A stretch of DNA of 64,000 bases from Tenodera sinensis. Lineage: Eukaryota; Arthropoda; Insecta; Mantodea; Mantidae. The stretch covers positions 315,949,628-316,013,627 of the forward strand of contig CM060964.1 in NCBI GenBank assembly GCA_030765045.1, written 5' to 3'. How positions within the stretch are numbered: position 1 is the stretch's first letter; every line of letters starts with the position of its first letter. This document shows, in pieces, positions 21,715 through 35,740 of the stretch. Below the pieces are notes generated by a model. The model saw only the letters and a list, made by a program, of their open reading frames with translations. It had not been told where the DNA came from and ran no database searches. The position numbers were made by a program, and so were the translations under genes.

Positions 21715-21960
21715 AGGGTTTAGCAACAAAGCCATTCTACTTCTTGCCTCCCAATATTTTGAGATCAAGTCTCAATACAATTTAAGTTGTTCACAGATTG
21801 ATAGATGTTCCATATTCTTTCTACCCTGTTGCATAACAGACAATTGGAGATGATAGCAATCCAATTTTATGCAGGTGTTTGCAGAGACAGTCATGTCCAG
21901 TGATAAGTCTGAATGTGGCGGCTGTTTTTTAGGGTAGTTCAAGAGTTAGTTTCAAGCTTT
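21715..21960 (-). mobile_element. I/jockey-like LINE fragment, copy 2 (C-terminal end)
   Basis: The minus strand reads KTAATFRLITGHDCLCKHLH, then CLLCNRVERMEHLSICEQL and SKYWEARSRMALL, matching the block after RNase H in copies 1, 4 and 6, with the CCHC-like pattern. Only this tail is left. Confidence 0.75.
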
Positions 21961-22222
21961 TTAAGAATTTTTCTCCTTTGTAATTTAATATACAGGGTGT
22001 AAATGAATAACACAGCATGAATATTACTGGTAATAGAGGGTTCATAGGCAATCAATTTGAGATAGGAAACCAATGGTCTATGACATCGAGTTAATAAGTT
22101 ATACGTGTTCAAGGTAATTAGAGATTGTGACCAATAAATCATAACCAGAAAGAAATATGTCAATATTATCCACTGGAATCGCAATAGTGCTTATTAGGAA
22201 CTTAGTAAAGCCTGTCTGCTGT

Positions 22223-22453
22223 GTTAGTCTGGGTGGCTCAGTTGGTTAAGGTGCTGGCCTACTGATCACAAGGTCACAGGTTCAAATCTGGTCCAGAACG
22301 ATGGTTTTTAAGCATGCTTGAAAATGACAGCTCCATTTCAGTAGACTTACTGGCATGTAAAAGAACTCCTGTGGGAAGAAATTCTGGCACACCAGCGACG
22401 CTGATGAGATCGTGGCAATTGACATCATTAAAAACAAAATAATTGAATAATTA
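22223..22453 (+). mobile_element. tRNA-derived SINE, family C, copy 3, with target duplication
   Basis: Flanked by CTGTCTGCTGT at 22212-22222 and 22454-22464 (11 bp). Head GGTGGCTCAGTTGGTTAAGG, B box GGTCACAGGTTCAAATC, body GTAGACTTACTGGCATGTAA. Confidence 0.85.
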
Positions 22454-23084
22454 CTGTCTGCTGTTTCTATAAAGAAGCATTTCTAAATTGTAGCATCACC
22501 AAAAGCGTTTAAATTGCAGACTTAACACGTGGCTGCATGCTGCTGCAATGGATAACAGGTTGTGACAAGCAGCTACAGAAATATAGGACAGTTCTAAAAT
22601 GTTTGCTTTGGCCGCACGGTTATGTCAGCTGACTGTGGACCTAATAAACCCGAGAAATTGAGTTCAAACCCAAAGAGGGGATAAGTTTTTTTCCCCTCTT
22701 TCTTTTCCACTTTGAGAGCAATGTTGTGAATTTGCTTTAAAATAGCATAATACAACCATCAAATGCAATGCACAGAGTATTGTTTACTTTTGCTTCTTCT
22801 CACATCTGATGATTTGGGCTGAAGGTTATGTATTGCCATTGGTCTGAAGCTCTCTGTTGGCTATAATTGTCCAAGCCTCAATTCCATGTATTCATCTTCA
22901 TGATGGTGTATTCAGACTATGATATATTCATCATTAATTGATTCTGAGTAGACGCTGGTTGCCTGCATTATTGCAGCCAGTGATGAGATTTGCAACGCAC
23001 CAGGAATACTCAAAAGGGGTTCGTGAATGATTTCTGCATCAATGTCGGCTATGCATTAATGTTAGATGTTTGAGCAGTTCCTGC

Positions 23085-23690
23085 ACCTGCACCTTCTTAT
23101 TCTTTTATGGTTCTACAGCCCAACTGGGCCTTGACCTTCCCTACTATTTTCTTCTTTCTCGTCTATCATGCACCTTCCTTCTCCATCCTCTGACTCCCAT
23201 TGCAGCAAGGTCTTCCTGCACAAAATCTATCCACCTTGTTCTGCCTTTCCTTCTTTGTGAAAATATTTTCCACTTTCACATTTTCTTTGGATTCCGCTCA
23301 TCCTCCATTCTTTCCAGGTGTCCCAACCATCTAAGTCTCTTGGATTTCACAAATCTAATGGTATCTTGACCTTTAAAGAATTATTAAAGAATTTATTTTC
23401 TTATTGTTTCTCACTCTCCAATTCTGGCACTACAATGTACAGGTCCAAACATTTGTCTGAGTATTCTTCTCTCGAAAGATCGCAAAGCCTTTTCATCATT
23501 CATTGTGGTAGACCAAACCTCAGACCCATAGATTACTACTGGTCTTATTAATGTTTTATAAACTTTAAGTTTACTATTTCTGGTTATTATTTCATTAGAG
23601 AAAATCTTTTTATTTGCATAATAAGCTCATTCCCTGCCTGTATTCTTTCTCTTATTTCATTGCTTAATTTATTCTCAGATTTAATTAAAG
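23085..23690 (-). pseudogene. RTE-like LINE reverse transcriptase C-terminal fragment
   Basis: Minus-strand frames give LGWLGHLERMEDERNPKKM-like sequence, then GRTRWIDFVQEDLAAMGVRG then WRRKVHDRRE, the typical tail of endonuclease/reverse transcriptase LINEs of the RTE or similar type (pattern RRLRWLGHVxRM ... GRPxxRWxDxVxxDL). Upstream on the same strand eroded RT thumb sequence runs to about 23690. It interrupts Tc1-like copy 2, with CCTGCAC at both borders as a possible target duplication. Stops are frequent. Confidence 0.7.
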
Positions 23691-24120
23691 TACCAATATA
23701 TGAAACCTGCACTTATTATTTATTTTCTTACCTTTGTTCTGCTTGTACCTACCTATTGCATTGTAACGTAAATATTAATTCAACTTATATTTATAATAAT
23801 TCAATCCCATGTAGATCTTTCAAATGCTTATCAATTATTCACTTGTTTCCAAGCTGTTAGTTAGGCTTGAACCATCTCATTTAAGTGAAAACGAAATTCT
23901 CAGCGTGTACCTACTATTTAGGTCATGCAAGTGTAAATAATAGTTAAACAAACAGAACTTTAAAGGAAAATGAAAGTTTAGTGTAACACAAGTAATAAAC
24001 TACGGCAAATCGGAAAAGAGCATGTTTAAAAAAAAACTGAGGCATCAAACTCTATAGGTTACGATGTAGCTTCTCCCCCTCAGTTTTCTTGCCTATCATC
24101 CTTTAAATCTGAACCAGTTT

Positions 24121-24191
24121 ATCTATTATTATTATTATTAATATTATTATTAATATTATTATAATATTCATCATCATCATCATCATCATAT
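24121..24191. repeat. (ATT)n and (CAT)n microsatellites
   Basis: Adjacent imperfect ATT and CAT trinucleotide runs. Confidence 0.9.
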
Positions 24192-24489
24192 GCATTATTC
24201 TTATTTAAGGAATTGTTTGAACATATTTCTTAAACGCTGTTAATGCTACCACACAAAAAAAAAAAAACCGTTACTTCTTTAAATATGTGCAAAAAAGAAT
24301 GTGCTGCTTTTTTGATTGGATAAAATAAAATTGATTATTTAGCTTCTTGTTTGCTCCTCGCTGACCACACATCAGAGGAACACACACAAAAGTAACTTGG
24401 TGAAGCCATTGATGGGCCAGGCAGAGCAGGTGCAAGTAATTTGTAAAAAAAGTTTTTGCCTCTTTCCCCTATATCCTCTTGTCCATTGG

Positions 24490-25930
24490 AAAACATTTAG
24501 AGCTGGCTGTACCTTGTCAGGATGTGTTGTACAGTTTTAAGAGGACATGTTCTCCTTTACTACCCAGATGTTTGAGTAATTCAGGGTGAATACAGTATAA
24601 GCCAGATTTTTTTATTATGCTGTTTCTCTATGGCTATTTTTAATTCTGTTATGGTGAATGGTCACTCAAAACTAGTAGCACTAGGATTTACCTTGGTCTT
24701 TTTATTGTTCTTTCTGAATTCTTTGATATCCCTTTTGTAGTATAGTTTTCTCCAAAACATGATACCTCTGCCCTACTCTGCCGCCAAAGATGGCATTACT
24801 TTGAGGTATGGGTTTTACAAGGTTTGCAGTTTAAAAGTATAAATGAACAACAAGATGGCTACATTACCTCTTGCCCACTTTATGAGGTTTTCCTTTTGTT
24901 TGATAATGGTTATCACCCAGTGGCAGGGGGAGCAGTCCTCCTCTCAAGATTTGCAAAAATGTATAATGTATGGTATTCCGTGGGTGTTTGTAAAGTGTTT
25001 GTTGAAGGCTTCTGCAATTTTATGGCTTTTTATAGTAGTTTGTAATTAAAAATAAAACATCCTATTGGGGATTCCCTTGCTTTGTTTATTTTATGAATTT
25101 GTAAACTTTTTGAGTTTCTTTTCTGCAATCAATTTCTTCCATAAAATTATTGAAGGTGTTTGTTTTTGCAGTAATTATTTCCTTCTTTAACACAGCTGCT
25201 TTTCTTCTCCAATCTTGAATTTCTAGAGGTCAATGTGTTTTTAACTTCTTTCAATTTTGATGAGATAAAAAATGTTTAGAACTGAAGTTTCTACCCTTAG
25301 GGACATACTTCTTTGCTGTTTTTAATATAACTTCATTGAATTCCTTAATTTATATGAAGGAAGTTGTTCATTACTAAAACCCTATCACTTATGACCAGAT
25401 ACTGGATCTTCTATTACTCTCCTCTGCTTAAGTTTAGCTATATTGGAGCATACCATGAGTAAGTCTGGGTCTGTGCCCGAAATAGTATGATGTAAGAAAG
25501 TAGGAGGATTATCTTTATCATAACATAGTTCTAATGTTGATGAGTTTATAAGTTCGTATATAGTTTTCCCAGCTGGGTTTATGGTTTTGTACCCTCACAT
25601 TTGGGAATGTGCATTAAAATCACCAGATAAGATGGTTTTAGGTGTAATATTAATGTTATGTAGATAGGGTCATTACCAGGAGGATTATAAAAATTGTACA
25701 TGGTGGTTATTTTTCTATATTTCAAGTTTTATTATTTCACTTCTATCAACATCTCCCAATTCTTTAACAACTTGAAAGCTTGTTTTTATATTTGTTTTAT
25801 CTACTGTTAAGATTTCACTAGCTATTTGGCAGGTTTTAGGGAGAAGATGCACTTCATACTGATCCATTTGGAAAAATAATTTTTGTTTTACTGTAAGATT
25901 GGTTTCTTGTATTGTAACTATATATTATAT
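24490..25930 (-). mobile_element. I/jockey-like LINE, copy 3: endonuclease to start of RT
   Basis: On the minus strand, from 25930 downward, the EEP endonuclease reads LTVKQKLFFQMDQYEVHLLP, then the catalytic LSGDFNAHSQM (about 25615), PTFLHHTISGTDPDLLMVCS (about 25480) and VIEDPVSGHK. The linker follows with QDWRRKAAVLKKEIITAK (about 25200), TIKSHKIAEAFNKHFTNT (about 25020), and RT entry sequence TELKIAIEKQHNKK and LLKLYNTSW (about 24650-24530). The order and motifs match copy 1. An extra stretch of about 200 bp (roughly 24740-24950) interrupts the linker/RT junction. Numerous stops and frameshifts; truncated at both ends. Confidence 0.8.
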
Positions 25931-25934
25931 GGTC

Positions 25935-26225
25935 ATCTCCTTAGCATGGTGGTAGCGCTGCTGCTAACCAAGTGGGAGATCTGGGTTTGATTCCCAGTAC
26001 TGGTGTGGGGATTTTCTCCCACTGGAAGACCTGGCCTAGGGTACACTCAGCCTCATTAGGTCCCTGAGGAGCCAATTGAGGAGCTACTTGATAGTAAAGC
26101 CTGCATAACTGACCGGAAGGTACCGAGGCACTGACCACATTCCACTCATGACGCCCGTGGTGGGCAGAGGTGCAGGATGCATTAGCCATGCAGAAGGCCT
26201 TAGCCCGAAAAGGGCTGCTGGGTTG
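25935..26225 (+). mobile_element. tRNA-derived SINE, family E, copy 1
   Basis: Head TTAGCATGGTGGTAGCGCTG and B-box-like GATCTGGGTTTGATTCCC, body with CACTCAGCCTCATTAGGTCC and GACGCCCGTGGTGGGCAGAG. Matches the SINE at 57260-57588, which has a clear 13-bp duplication. Confidence 0.8.
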
Positions 26226-26976
26226 TAGGGTTAGTTATATATATATTATTACTCTTAGGTCTCATCATTTCGGCTGATATATACAGTCAAAACCGGTTAT
26301 AACAGTGTTGAAGGGACCAACAGTTTGCTGTCGTTATAGCCAATAGTTGCACAAAGTGGATGTTTCTTTCTTTTTTTTTCAAACTCGACAAGAGAATAAG
26401 CATTACAGGGGTATTTTTTAGACATGTCGAATTGCTGGAAGTTGTGTATGGTTTGTGGTCGGGTTCGCCTTTACACTTATAAGACCATAGGGTGTCAGGT
26501 TAGTATCTCTCTGATTTCCGTGGAGTGAAAATCACAGAGCTGTGTATTTAAATATAGTGCCGCTCGCATCATCAACAGTGTCTTGTTTATTTCCAGGAAA
26601 GAAACAGAGAAGTTACCCCCCACCATCAATTTGCATGATGTCACTCGTGCAGATCCTAGCAAGGTCATTCGCAGTGTAAAAAATACCTCTGTACAATTGC
26701 TAAATGTAACAAACAAAAATGAAATTGGACGTTATAGCCGATATATTTCCCTCAAAATGTAATAAATATGTCATTTTATATGATAAGTCACTATATGCAA
26801 TATTGCACTAAGCAATTTTTATTTCCTCTACTACTAAGTAGAGGAAGTATTGTATGCCACCCAAAAATTCGATGTTGAGATTTCACCGGATATATATAGG
26901 TATATATATGTTTTGAGGCCCCCTGAATATAAAAAAAAAGCATTTTAAGAAAAAGGTCTGCATGTGTGCGCGTGCG

Positions 26977-28968
<1,992 letters not shown>

Positions 28969-29200
28969 GGTCAGTCTGTGTACAGCTTAACTCAAAAAAC
29001 GAAAAGTTGGTTAACAACCAAAGTTGGTATTGTTTAATGTCTTTCAAGAATGTGACATGAAGATTTTGAAGAAAATTCCTCCACCCTAAACTACTCTTTA
29101 CATGGAAAATTTTGATTTTCTTGAAAATGGCTCTAACAATTTTGATTAAAATGCCATATGTTTGAGATATTTTGATGACAAATGAAATGCATGTTTTGAG

Positions 29201-29341
29201 AGGTAGAACTGGAACTTAAAAATTCAATGCCACAACTGGGATTTGAACCAGTTCTACCTCTTAAATTTTGCCCACACACGGCTTGTGTGTTTAAAAACAC
29301 CAACAGTAAGTTTGTTGGCATAAATAAATAATAATTACCGT
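29201..29341 (+). mobile_element. Foldback SINE (SINE-A), copy 3, minimal hairpin form
   Basis: Perfect 10-bp duplication ATGTTTTGAG at 29191-29200 and 29342-29351. The element begins AGGTAGAACTGG, runs through the antisense body, and switches after TTTGAACC straight to AGTTCTACCTC, so the tRNA-like unit is gone. The CACACACGGCTTGTGTG segment, GTTTGTTGGC and an ATAAATAAATAATAA tail follow, as in copies 1 and 2. Confidence 0.85.
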
Positions 29342-29921
29342 ATGTTTTGAGTTTTCTGGCTATAGTCTATGTAGTCCTGTTTACTCTGGATGACTTTTGA
29401 ATAATTTATAAACTGTAACAGACAGACAAAATCTTACGATACAAAGGCTGTAGATCTCACTAAAACACACAATTTATGTCCAGATAAATTTTTTTGTAGA
29501 GTGAACCATTTCGGAGATATTTCTTGTTATTTGTACAAGTTTTGGAGAACTTATAGTTCTGTCAAATGGAACATTGCTATTCATTTTTTATATGCTAGTT
29601 GTGCAAACGAATGGAATTTGAAAGCTTTAAAAGATTTGACCATCACTCAAAGCCTACTGTATACCCATATTCTCGTTGCATGTGCAAGAAAATGAGCAAT
29701 AAGATAATTTCTGCAAATGTTTATCTGAACTAACATGAAGAAGATCGAAGAATAAGAGTTTGTAGGAACAGTTAGTACAAGAGTAGAGAAAGTAATGTGA
29801 GTGCAACACATCAGATTTTTAAATATAGTATTTATATAGGGTTTAGACGGGACTGCTAGATTTTGCCATTATAGCCAATACATCTTTAAAAGCGATGTTG
29901 TCATAACTGGTTTTGACTGCA

Positions 29922-31186
29922 GCTATGTGCACACCAGTTGTTTTGTTTTGTTGACTATTTCATACACTAACAACCCTCAGAGCATGAGGACCATACTTGC
30001 TATTAGTTAATGGATCCTTCAGATCTAGTCAGGACTTGGAAAGCCCACCAATATTTTCCTATTGTAAAATCATGTATATGTTGTTCTGAATATAAGATTT
30101 ATTTGAATATACAATCACAATTTCCAAAAATTGTTTAATGAATAAATGACACTACAGTTAAAACTTTCACTCAAAGTTATTATTCAAGTAGCATAACGCT
30201 AATAACCCTTATACCCAAATCCGGTGGCATGAGTCTCATACTCTAAAGCTAGCCAAATGAGATAACATAAATAAAATATCAAATACACAATAACTATTAC
30301 ATACATTGCTCACCAATATGTGGCAAATTAAAACATCCACAAACATATCCATTTGCATGATGCTCAGTCCACATGAACTTCAACTCTCCTTTGCTCTATT
30401 TTGAAGTCCAAAGCTTTAACTGGAAATGTTTAATAATAGCACAATTTTTTTTCCATTTTCTATGGCATGTGTGACAGCTCTCAACAATTAACTGATGTTC
30501 ACATGTGTCTGAAAATGTATAATACCGTTACATGAAACACTCTTGCAACAATGGTGTTGCTTAAAAAGTTTCTTACCATTTCAAGCAAATTTACCATACT
30601 TATTAAACAACCCTCCTAATAGCTTTATCAGATATGCAATGTCAAATTTAAGATACATAAGCTCGACTATAAAATTCTAAATGGATTCAGTCTATTCTCG
30701 CGCAAGTTTCAAAACACGCAATTTTCATAATACATATTATTTGGTTGAACCATAAATGTCAGTTGAATATAATTCTGTCTTATTAACCAGTGAGTGTCAG
30801 ATAAACTCAAAAACTCAGAGCAACACAACGTAATGAGTTTGTAATACTTAACTTTGAGACTTTTAGCTCCATAATCTCAAGCAATTGCCAAAAGCTTTCA
30901 TGAAGACTTGCATACTTCATAGAAGTCTATTTTTTATATTAAGGGGAGCCTGAATGGCAGAATACAAAAATACATTTTTATTGTTTAAGCAGCTTAATAT
31001 TTAAACATTCCTGATTAAGTTGATGTATAGTTTATTCATTTTGGTATATTATAATATTTTTAATAGTCTTTTAATTGAGAATACCTTCTCTCAGGCTATC
31101 AGCCATGTAAATTCTGGAATGACTAACCAGCTTTTGAGAGCAAATGTAGCTCTCATCTTTAGAGAATGATGAACGTCCTATACCAC
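29922..31186. other. Dispersed repeat of unknown class, copy 2, and unassigned sequence
   Basis: 30078-30356 is the uninterrupted copy of the repeat found at 19973-20545. The rest shows no coding motif or element boundary. Confidence 0.5.
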
Positions 31187-31393
31187 TCGCAAAAGTTAAA
31201 GGCATGTAAACGCAGGTCAATGCTCAAGCGGAGTGCTGTTGCCAAGCGTAGTGCATGTACTGGCAGAGTTTCTGTACATAAAAGTGTGTGAGATGCGTGC
31301 ACCACATTCGGCAGTGCTGGTAGGAGGGGCAAGCGCAGGATTCGCTGGAGTCCGCAGTACGCCCCGCCTCCATATGCCTCTAACTTTTGCGAA
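31187..31393. mobile_element. Short MITE-like element
   Basis: TCGCAAAAGTTAAAGGCATG at the left and TTCGCAAAAGTTAGAGGCAT (reverse-complemented right end) make a terminal inverted repeat of about 20 bp around 207 bp of GC-richer DNA. No coding content; superfamily unknown. Confidence 0.6.
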
Positions 31394-33889
31394 GATTATA
31401 GTTGTCTAGTCAGTCAGAGCAGCCTGATGCTGCTTCATGACAGGCTTGGGTCCTGCGCAGCAGGTGGAGTCTGGGGACCAATGGCAATCTTTGTGGAGCT
31501 GAAGCTCCATGATTGGCCTGCTGCAGAAACTATGTTGACCTTGTTTACTAGAGCTGGTCTTTGGCCAACTGATGAAACTTCCAGCATATTTGTTCAACAC
31601 TGAGTCCCAAATGCTTTTCACCAGCAAGATGTTGCTTTTAATGTTATTAGGTTTGTGTTCAACAGGTATGGCTATCTAAGCTGCAAACTATTGGGACCAC
31701 TCCATTAGAGACGTTATTCTCATATCACCACCAGGAAAGCTTAAAGTGATGAGTCTTTTAATTATTTAGCATACTTTATAAATTAAGTTTTCTTGCATTG
31801 TGTTTTTAAAAATCTACATCTTTGAAAACATTAGGCTGTGTTTTGGTAAATTTATAGGAAGCACCATTGCATATATTACTAAACTTTACTGTACCATCTC
31901 AATTATTCTTTTCCTGCAACTAAAGTTATCAACTTTTAAGTTATCTGTAGTTTTTGCTTAAATTGCAATTTCTGAAAAATCTATTACTTTTATATGTATT
32001 CTCGTCATTTTACAGATCGTGTGAAACTGTGATGATTGAAAACACATTTTATTTTAAAGTTGTAAAAAGTTTAATAACAGCAAAAGAAAGTTTTCTTTAA
32101 AAATACACCTCAGCTAAAAGAAATGCGCTAATGGAAGCATGAACCATTAATGTATAATTACAAATTTCATTGTGATAATCTTCATTAGTTGCAGAGAAAA
32201 TTGATAATGGACTTGATACATTTAAATTGGCAAGATGAACTGTTTACTCTTCACTTAAAGTAAAAGGATTATATTTATAATTTTCCTTCTAAAATGTTAA
32301 GATTTTGATGTTGCACCTGTAAATTCTCTGTGGCCAAATCTATGATCCCAAAATAATTTGGTTTAACAGAAAAATATTGACAGTATAAATGAACATTTTC
32401 ATTCTTATTTACAATACACAATGCAAATAAAATTTTTAAGCATATTCTTGTAATCTGCATTGGCAATAATAAAGCTTTATATGAAACTATTATAAATTGA
32501 ACCAGTAAACTATCAAACTTTTCTACTGGTATGTACATTTTATAAAAAAATATTGAAAAAGAGAAAAATCCACTAAGATATTAAAGATGCCAGTATCACC
32601 ACCATAAACAAGCTGTTATAAAGAAACATTAAAGCAAACAAACCAAATCTTGCATCACATGCCAATTCAAGCATAAATAAGTGTAACAAGCCAGATTATA
32701 TGAAATTAGAAGCCACTTCATACATGCAAATAAAGCACATTAGCATTCAAAATGCAAACCATATTTTTGAGTAACTTAAAAAGCAATGCTGGAAATGCTT
32801 AAATGTTAAAAGCAAGTTGTTATGCAAACAGGCAAATGCATACACACATTTTAGCAGTAATGAATGAGTGAAAATCCTGCAGGGTAGCACCTAATACAGT
32901 AATACTGTCTGACAATCTCTTGCATTTCCCAATACTTCATATTCAACATTGTCACACAATGTACTTCATTTCTGAATAATGTAATCTTTCTGTTTGTCTC
33001 TGTGCCCAAGAATAATGATTTTTAAGCCATAATATTATGATGCCTGCAGGCCTGTATTTCCAAAATCTGCCACCTGTACAGTGATGCCTCTCTTGATTCT
33101 CAAGTATAAAGTCTGACTTCAGTTTTTCTGATATACACTTATGAATGCGGAATTTGCCTGCAAAAACAGCTCCTCCCACACCTTGCCTATTTCTTCAATT
33201 TGGAATAGAAATTTTTTGTCTCAAAAAGGAATATCTAGAACATATGGGGGTTGCTAAAGAGCAAATAGAACAAATTATTCATTGCTGTCTCCCAATGGTA
33301 CAGCATATTATCACTGCACACATTATATTTACATCAGTACCTCAAATGCTGTTTCTCCCTTCACACTTGAGCATGCCTATTGATTTACATGTCCTGCTGC
33401 CTTTTTTTCTGCTCTCAATTCAAGGAAACAAATCAAGCTGTGTCAAAATGGTGTTTTTAACTACATCTGGGTTGTTGTGTTACGTCAGCTACTATATGCC
33501 ACAACAGTGCAAGCAACAATTATAGGTGAAAGAAAATATTTAACCGGAAAAATTATCTGCAACTGTCAGAGCTATAGAAGGTAACTGCTACATGTTAACA
33601 TAATAAACAGACAGTATTCAACAAATGGCAATGGAAATCATTAGACTGTAATCGGGCTTTCGTTCGGTTCATTCTTTCCCTCCTAAAGCCACTGAGGAGA
33701 ACCATCTCAGAGTAGGTTACAAATAACCACCAGCAGCAATGGGTGCAAGTGGAAGGACATGATGTTGTAAAAGTATGGTAATTAACTGTGCTTTCACTCT
33801 AGCTGTGTGTAGGGCAAGATAGAAAGGGAATACCACACTGAAAAATTCATTTTCATACTGATTCTATCTTTCCGATCTAGTCAGAGAAT
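31394..33889. other. No gene recognised
   Basis: Mostly AT-rich. The frames at 31406-31627 (minus), 32275-32538 (minus) and 33145-33525 (plus) show no family motif or convincing splice signals. Confidence 0.5.
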
Positions 33890-33899
33890 GTTATTAAGA

Positions 33900-34210
33900 C
33901 TAATTCTCTCTCTTATTAAGATGTCTTACATCTCAGTAAGCCATAAGCAAGGTTAATAAGAGACCTCTTTACAGGTGACTGTAGACTAAGAGAACATGTG
34001 CATATGGGTGTCTTTAAGGAAAACCCAATATGCACATTATATGGCGAGGAGAGGGAAACTGCCCTTCATATAATCTTTGACTGCAAAGCTCTAGTTGGAT
34101 GAAGATATGTATGTTTGGGAGTGATTAGCTCAACAGGAAATCTCCCAGCAAAGAGTCTAGTTAATAGTCTGCAGTCCCTTGTTAAAGGTACTAGTCTATT
34201 TGACTAGAAA
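33900..34210 (+). pseudogene. LINE C-terminal fragment after RNase H
   Basis: One frame reads LTGDCRLREHVHMGVFKENP, then CTLYGEERETALHIIFDCKA and LVNSLQSLVKGTSLF. This is the region downstream of RNase H in R1/Loa/jockey-type LINEs (pattern LTGHCxLxxHLxxxGxxxxPxCxxC ... ETxxHILxxCxAL). The CCHC pattern is C, Y-for-C, H, C, so partly lost. No RT is found next to it. Confidence 0.65.
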
Positions 34211-35379
34211 CAATAAAAATGCAGAATAATACAATAGACTTCTAGGTTTCAACGTTAGGGCACATATTCTTAACCCATCTTTACAGTAACTTAATCTTCC
34301 CTAATAAGACATGATGTATTTAAGTACAGGGTATGATTAGCATCAGTAACAATGCTTGGTTTATGTATCTTCTTAACAAATACAATAACAAGAACAATAA
34401 CTGTAAAGACAATCACTTACAACTGAATAAAGATAAAACATCAACATTTTCGGCATGCACTTTTACACATCATGTCTACTCTAGGTGCTTTCTTGCTGCC
34501 CCTAAAATTTTGTGCATGTATATGTAAATACGTCAGATATTTAATTTTAACATGTATTACTTTTCTTCTTTTATAAGTGGACAAATTATTTCCGTTTATT
34601 GCATCCTTTCTCAAAACTGTAATAAAGTGAATTACAAAAATGTGCAGATTGAGGTGGGGTTGGGAAGTAAGTTTGAGAACTTCTTTTGAGCCTGACAGTC
34701 TAATTTACAGATAATCCAATTAAGATAAGAAAGCTCAGTTTGTACTTAGCTACAAATAGTATTTCATTTCTGTCTTCCAGAAATGACTAGGATTGTCCAA
34801 GGGGGAATTTTATGTCCTAAGTCAGAAATTCTTTGCTTTACGCCCTGTAAAAATTTGATCTAAGTTCACCACCAGGCAGGTTTAAATGTGTTGATGGAAC
34901 CTGCCAAAGTTGCCCAGGAATAGCAGTGCAGGTAACCTTGATAGCTGCAAAGCCAGTCACTGTGAACCTCTGCACCATTTCCTCAGACATGTCTTGCAGA
35001 TGGTTTTAAAACTACATGTGTTCATCACATGTGCCATTCTTAGAAGCATACTTTACTATTTATTGTGAAAATGAATATCCCATTCAATAGAGAAACTTTG
35101 TAAGTGTAAGTTGTGTTTCACTGCTGTGGCTAGATTCATTAACATTGTTGATCTTGCACCGATCTGTCATGATGACCAATGCTTGTAGTTCAAATATGAC
35201 GCAAGTTTAAGAACGTGCATGTTATGTCTGCAGTGTGATGCCGCTTTCACCCTGTTGTGAAACAGGATTGCAGATACTAGCTACTTTCATGTAGGGCATG
35301 AAAAGTTTTTGGAATCTGTGGTAAAGGGTATTGGTTCGAAAGCTCTAGGTTACCACCTGCCCAAGTACTCCTAGTTACA
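34211..35379. other. No gene recognised; may include the 5' part of the Merlin element
   Basis: No coding motif. The Merlin-type transposase that starts downstream should have its 5' terminus within this stretch, but no terminal repeat was identified. Confidence 0.4.
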
Positions 35380-35411
35380 CTCAGTTATGCACACACATTT
35401 TCATACAAGCA

Positions 35412-35740
35412 ACCGTTATCCATTATTCTGCTGGAGACACAAGCACAAGCCACAAAACAATAATTGATTGGTTCAGCTATTCTCTGGAGATATGCATATC
35501 CACAATGGACAACAAATACATCAAGATAGGTAAAATAAGCAGTGCCAGCCATGTTGTTCACATTGACAAATGCAAAATTGGAAGGAAGAAATACCATCCC
35601 AGCTGCATCGTGAAAAGAAACTGGATCCTTAGGAAGATTGATGTGGTCACCAATGAAGTACGAATAACTTTATGCCTCAATAATTGCAGAGATGGTGCCA
35701 CCCTCTTTGCTTTCATTGAGTTCTCGAGTTCACCAGCACA
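35412..35740 (+). pseudogene. Merlin (ISXO2-like) transposase, first part
   Basis: The frame reads HKTIIDWFSYSLEICISTMD, then VVHIDKCKIGRKKYHPS and NNCRDGATLFAFI. This matches the IS1016/ISXO2-like transposase of Merlin elements (pattern TxxDWxxFxREVC ... VEIDESKFGKRKYxxG ... DRxAxTLxPxI), where the Asp of VxIDE is the first catalytic residue and is present. The following Glu is changed to Lys. The gene is cut at about 35740 by a jockey-like LINE and continues at 36886 in the same orientation. Confidence 0.75.

Larger units (their letters stand above)
21993..23970 (+). mobile_element. Tc1-like DNA transposon, copy 2 (3' end lost)
   Basis: TA at 21991-21992 precedes CAGGGTGTAAATGAATAACA, the cleaner version of the copy 1 terminus. 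Sequence tracks copy 1 through the TTGGTTT/TATGACATCGAG zone, the tRNA-like unit (22605-22685), a surviving transposase C-terminal stretch (22905-23065) and the 3' region up to about 23970. Most of the transposase is deleted. A SINE (22223-22453) and a LINE fragment (about 23085-23690) have been inserted. No 3' inverted terminus is found. Confidence 0.75.

Noticed and set aside
31406..31627. 73-codon minus-strand frame
   Set aside because: The composition is not obviously random, but no motif or neighbouring coding sequence supports a gene.
33145..33525. 126-codon plus-strand frame
   Set aside because: It has hydrophobic, Cys/Leu-rich composition typical of random AT-rich translation, no family motif and no splice context.
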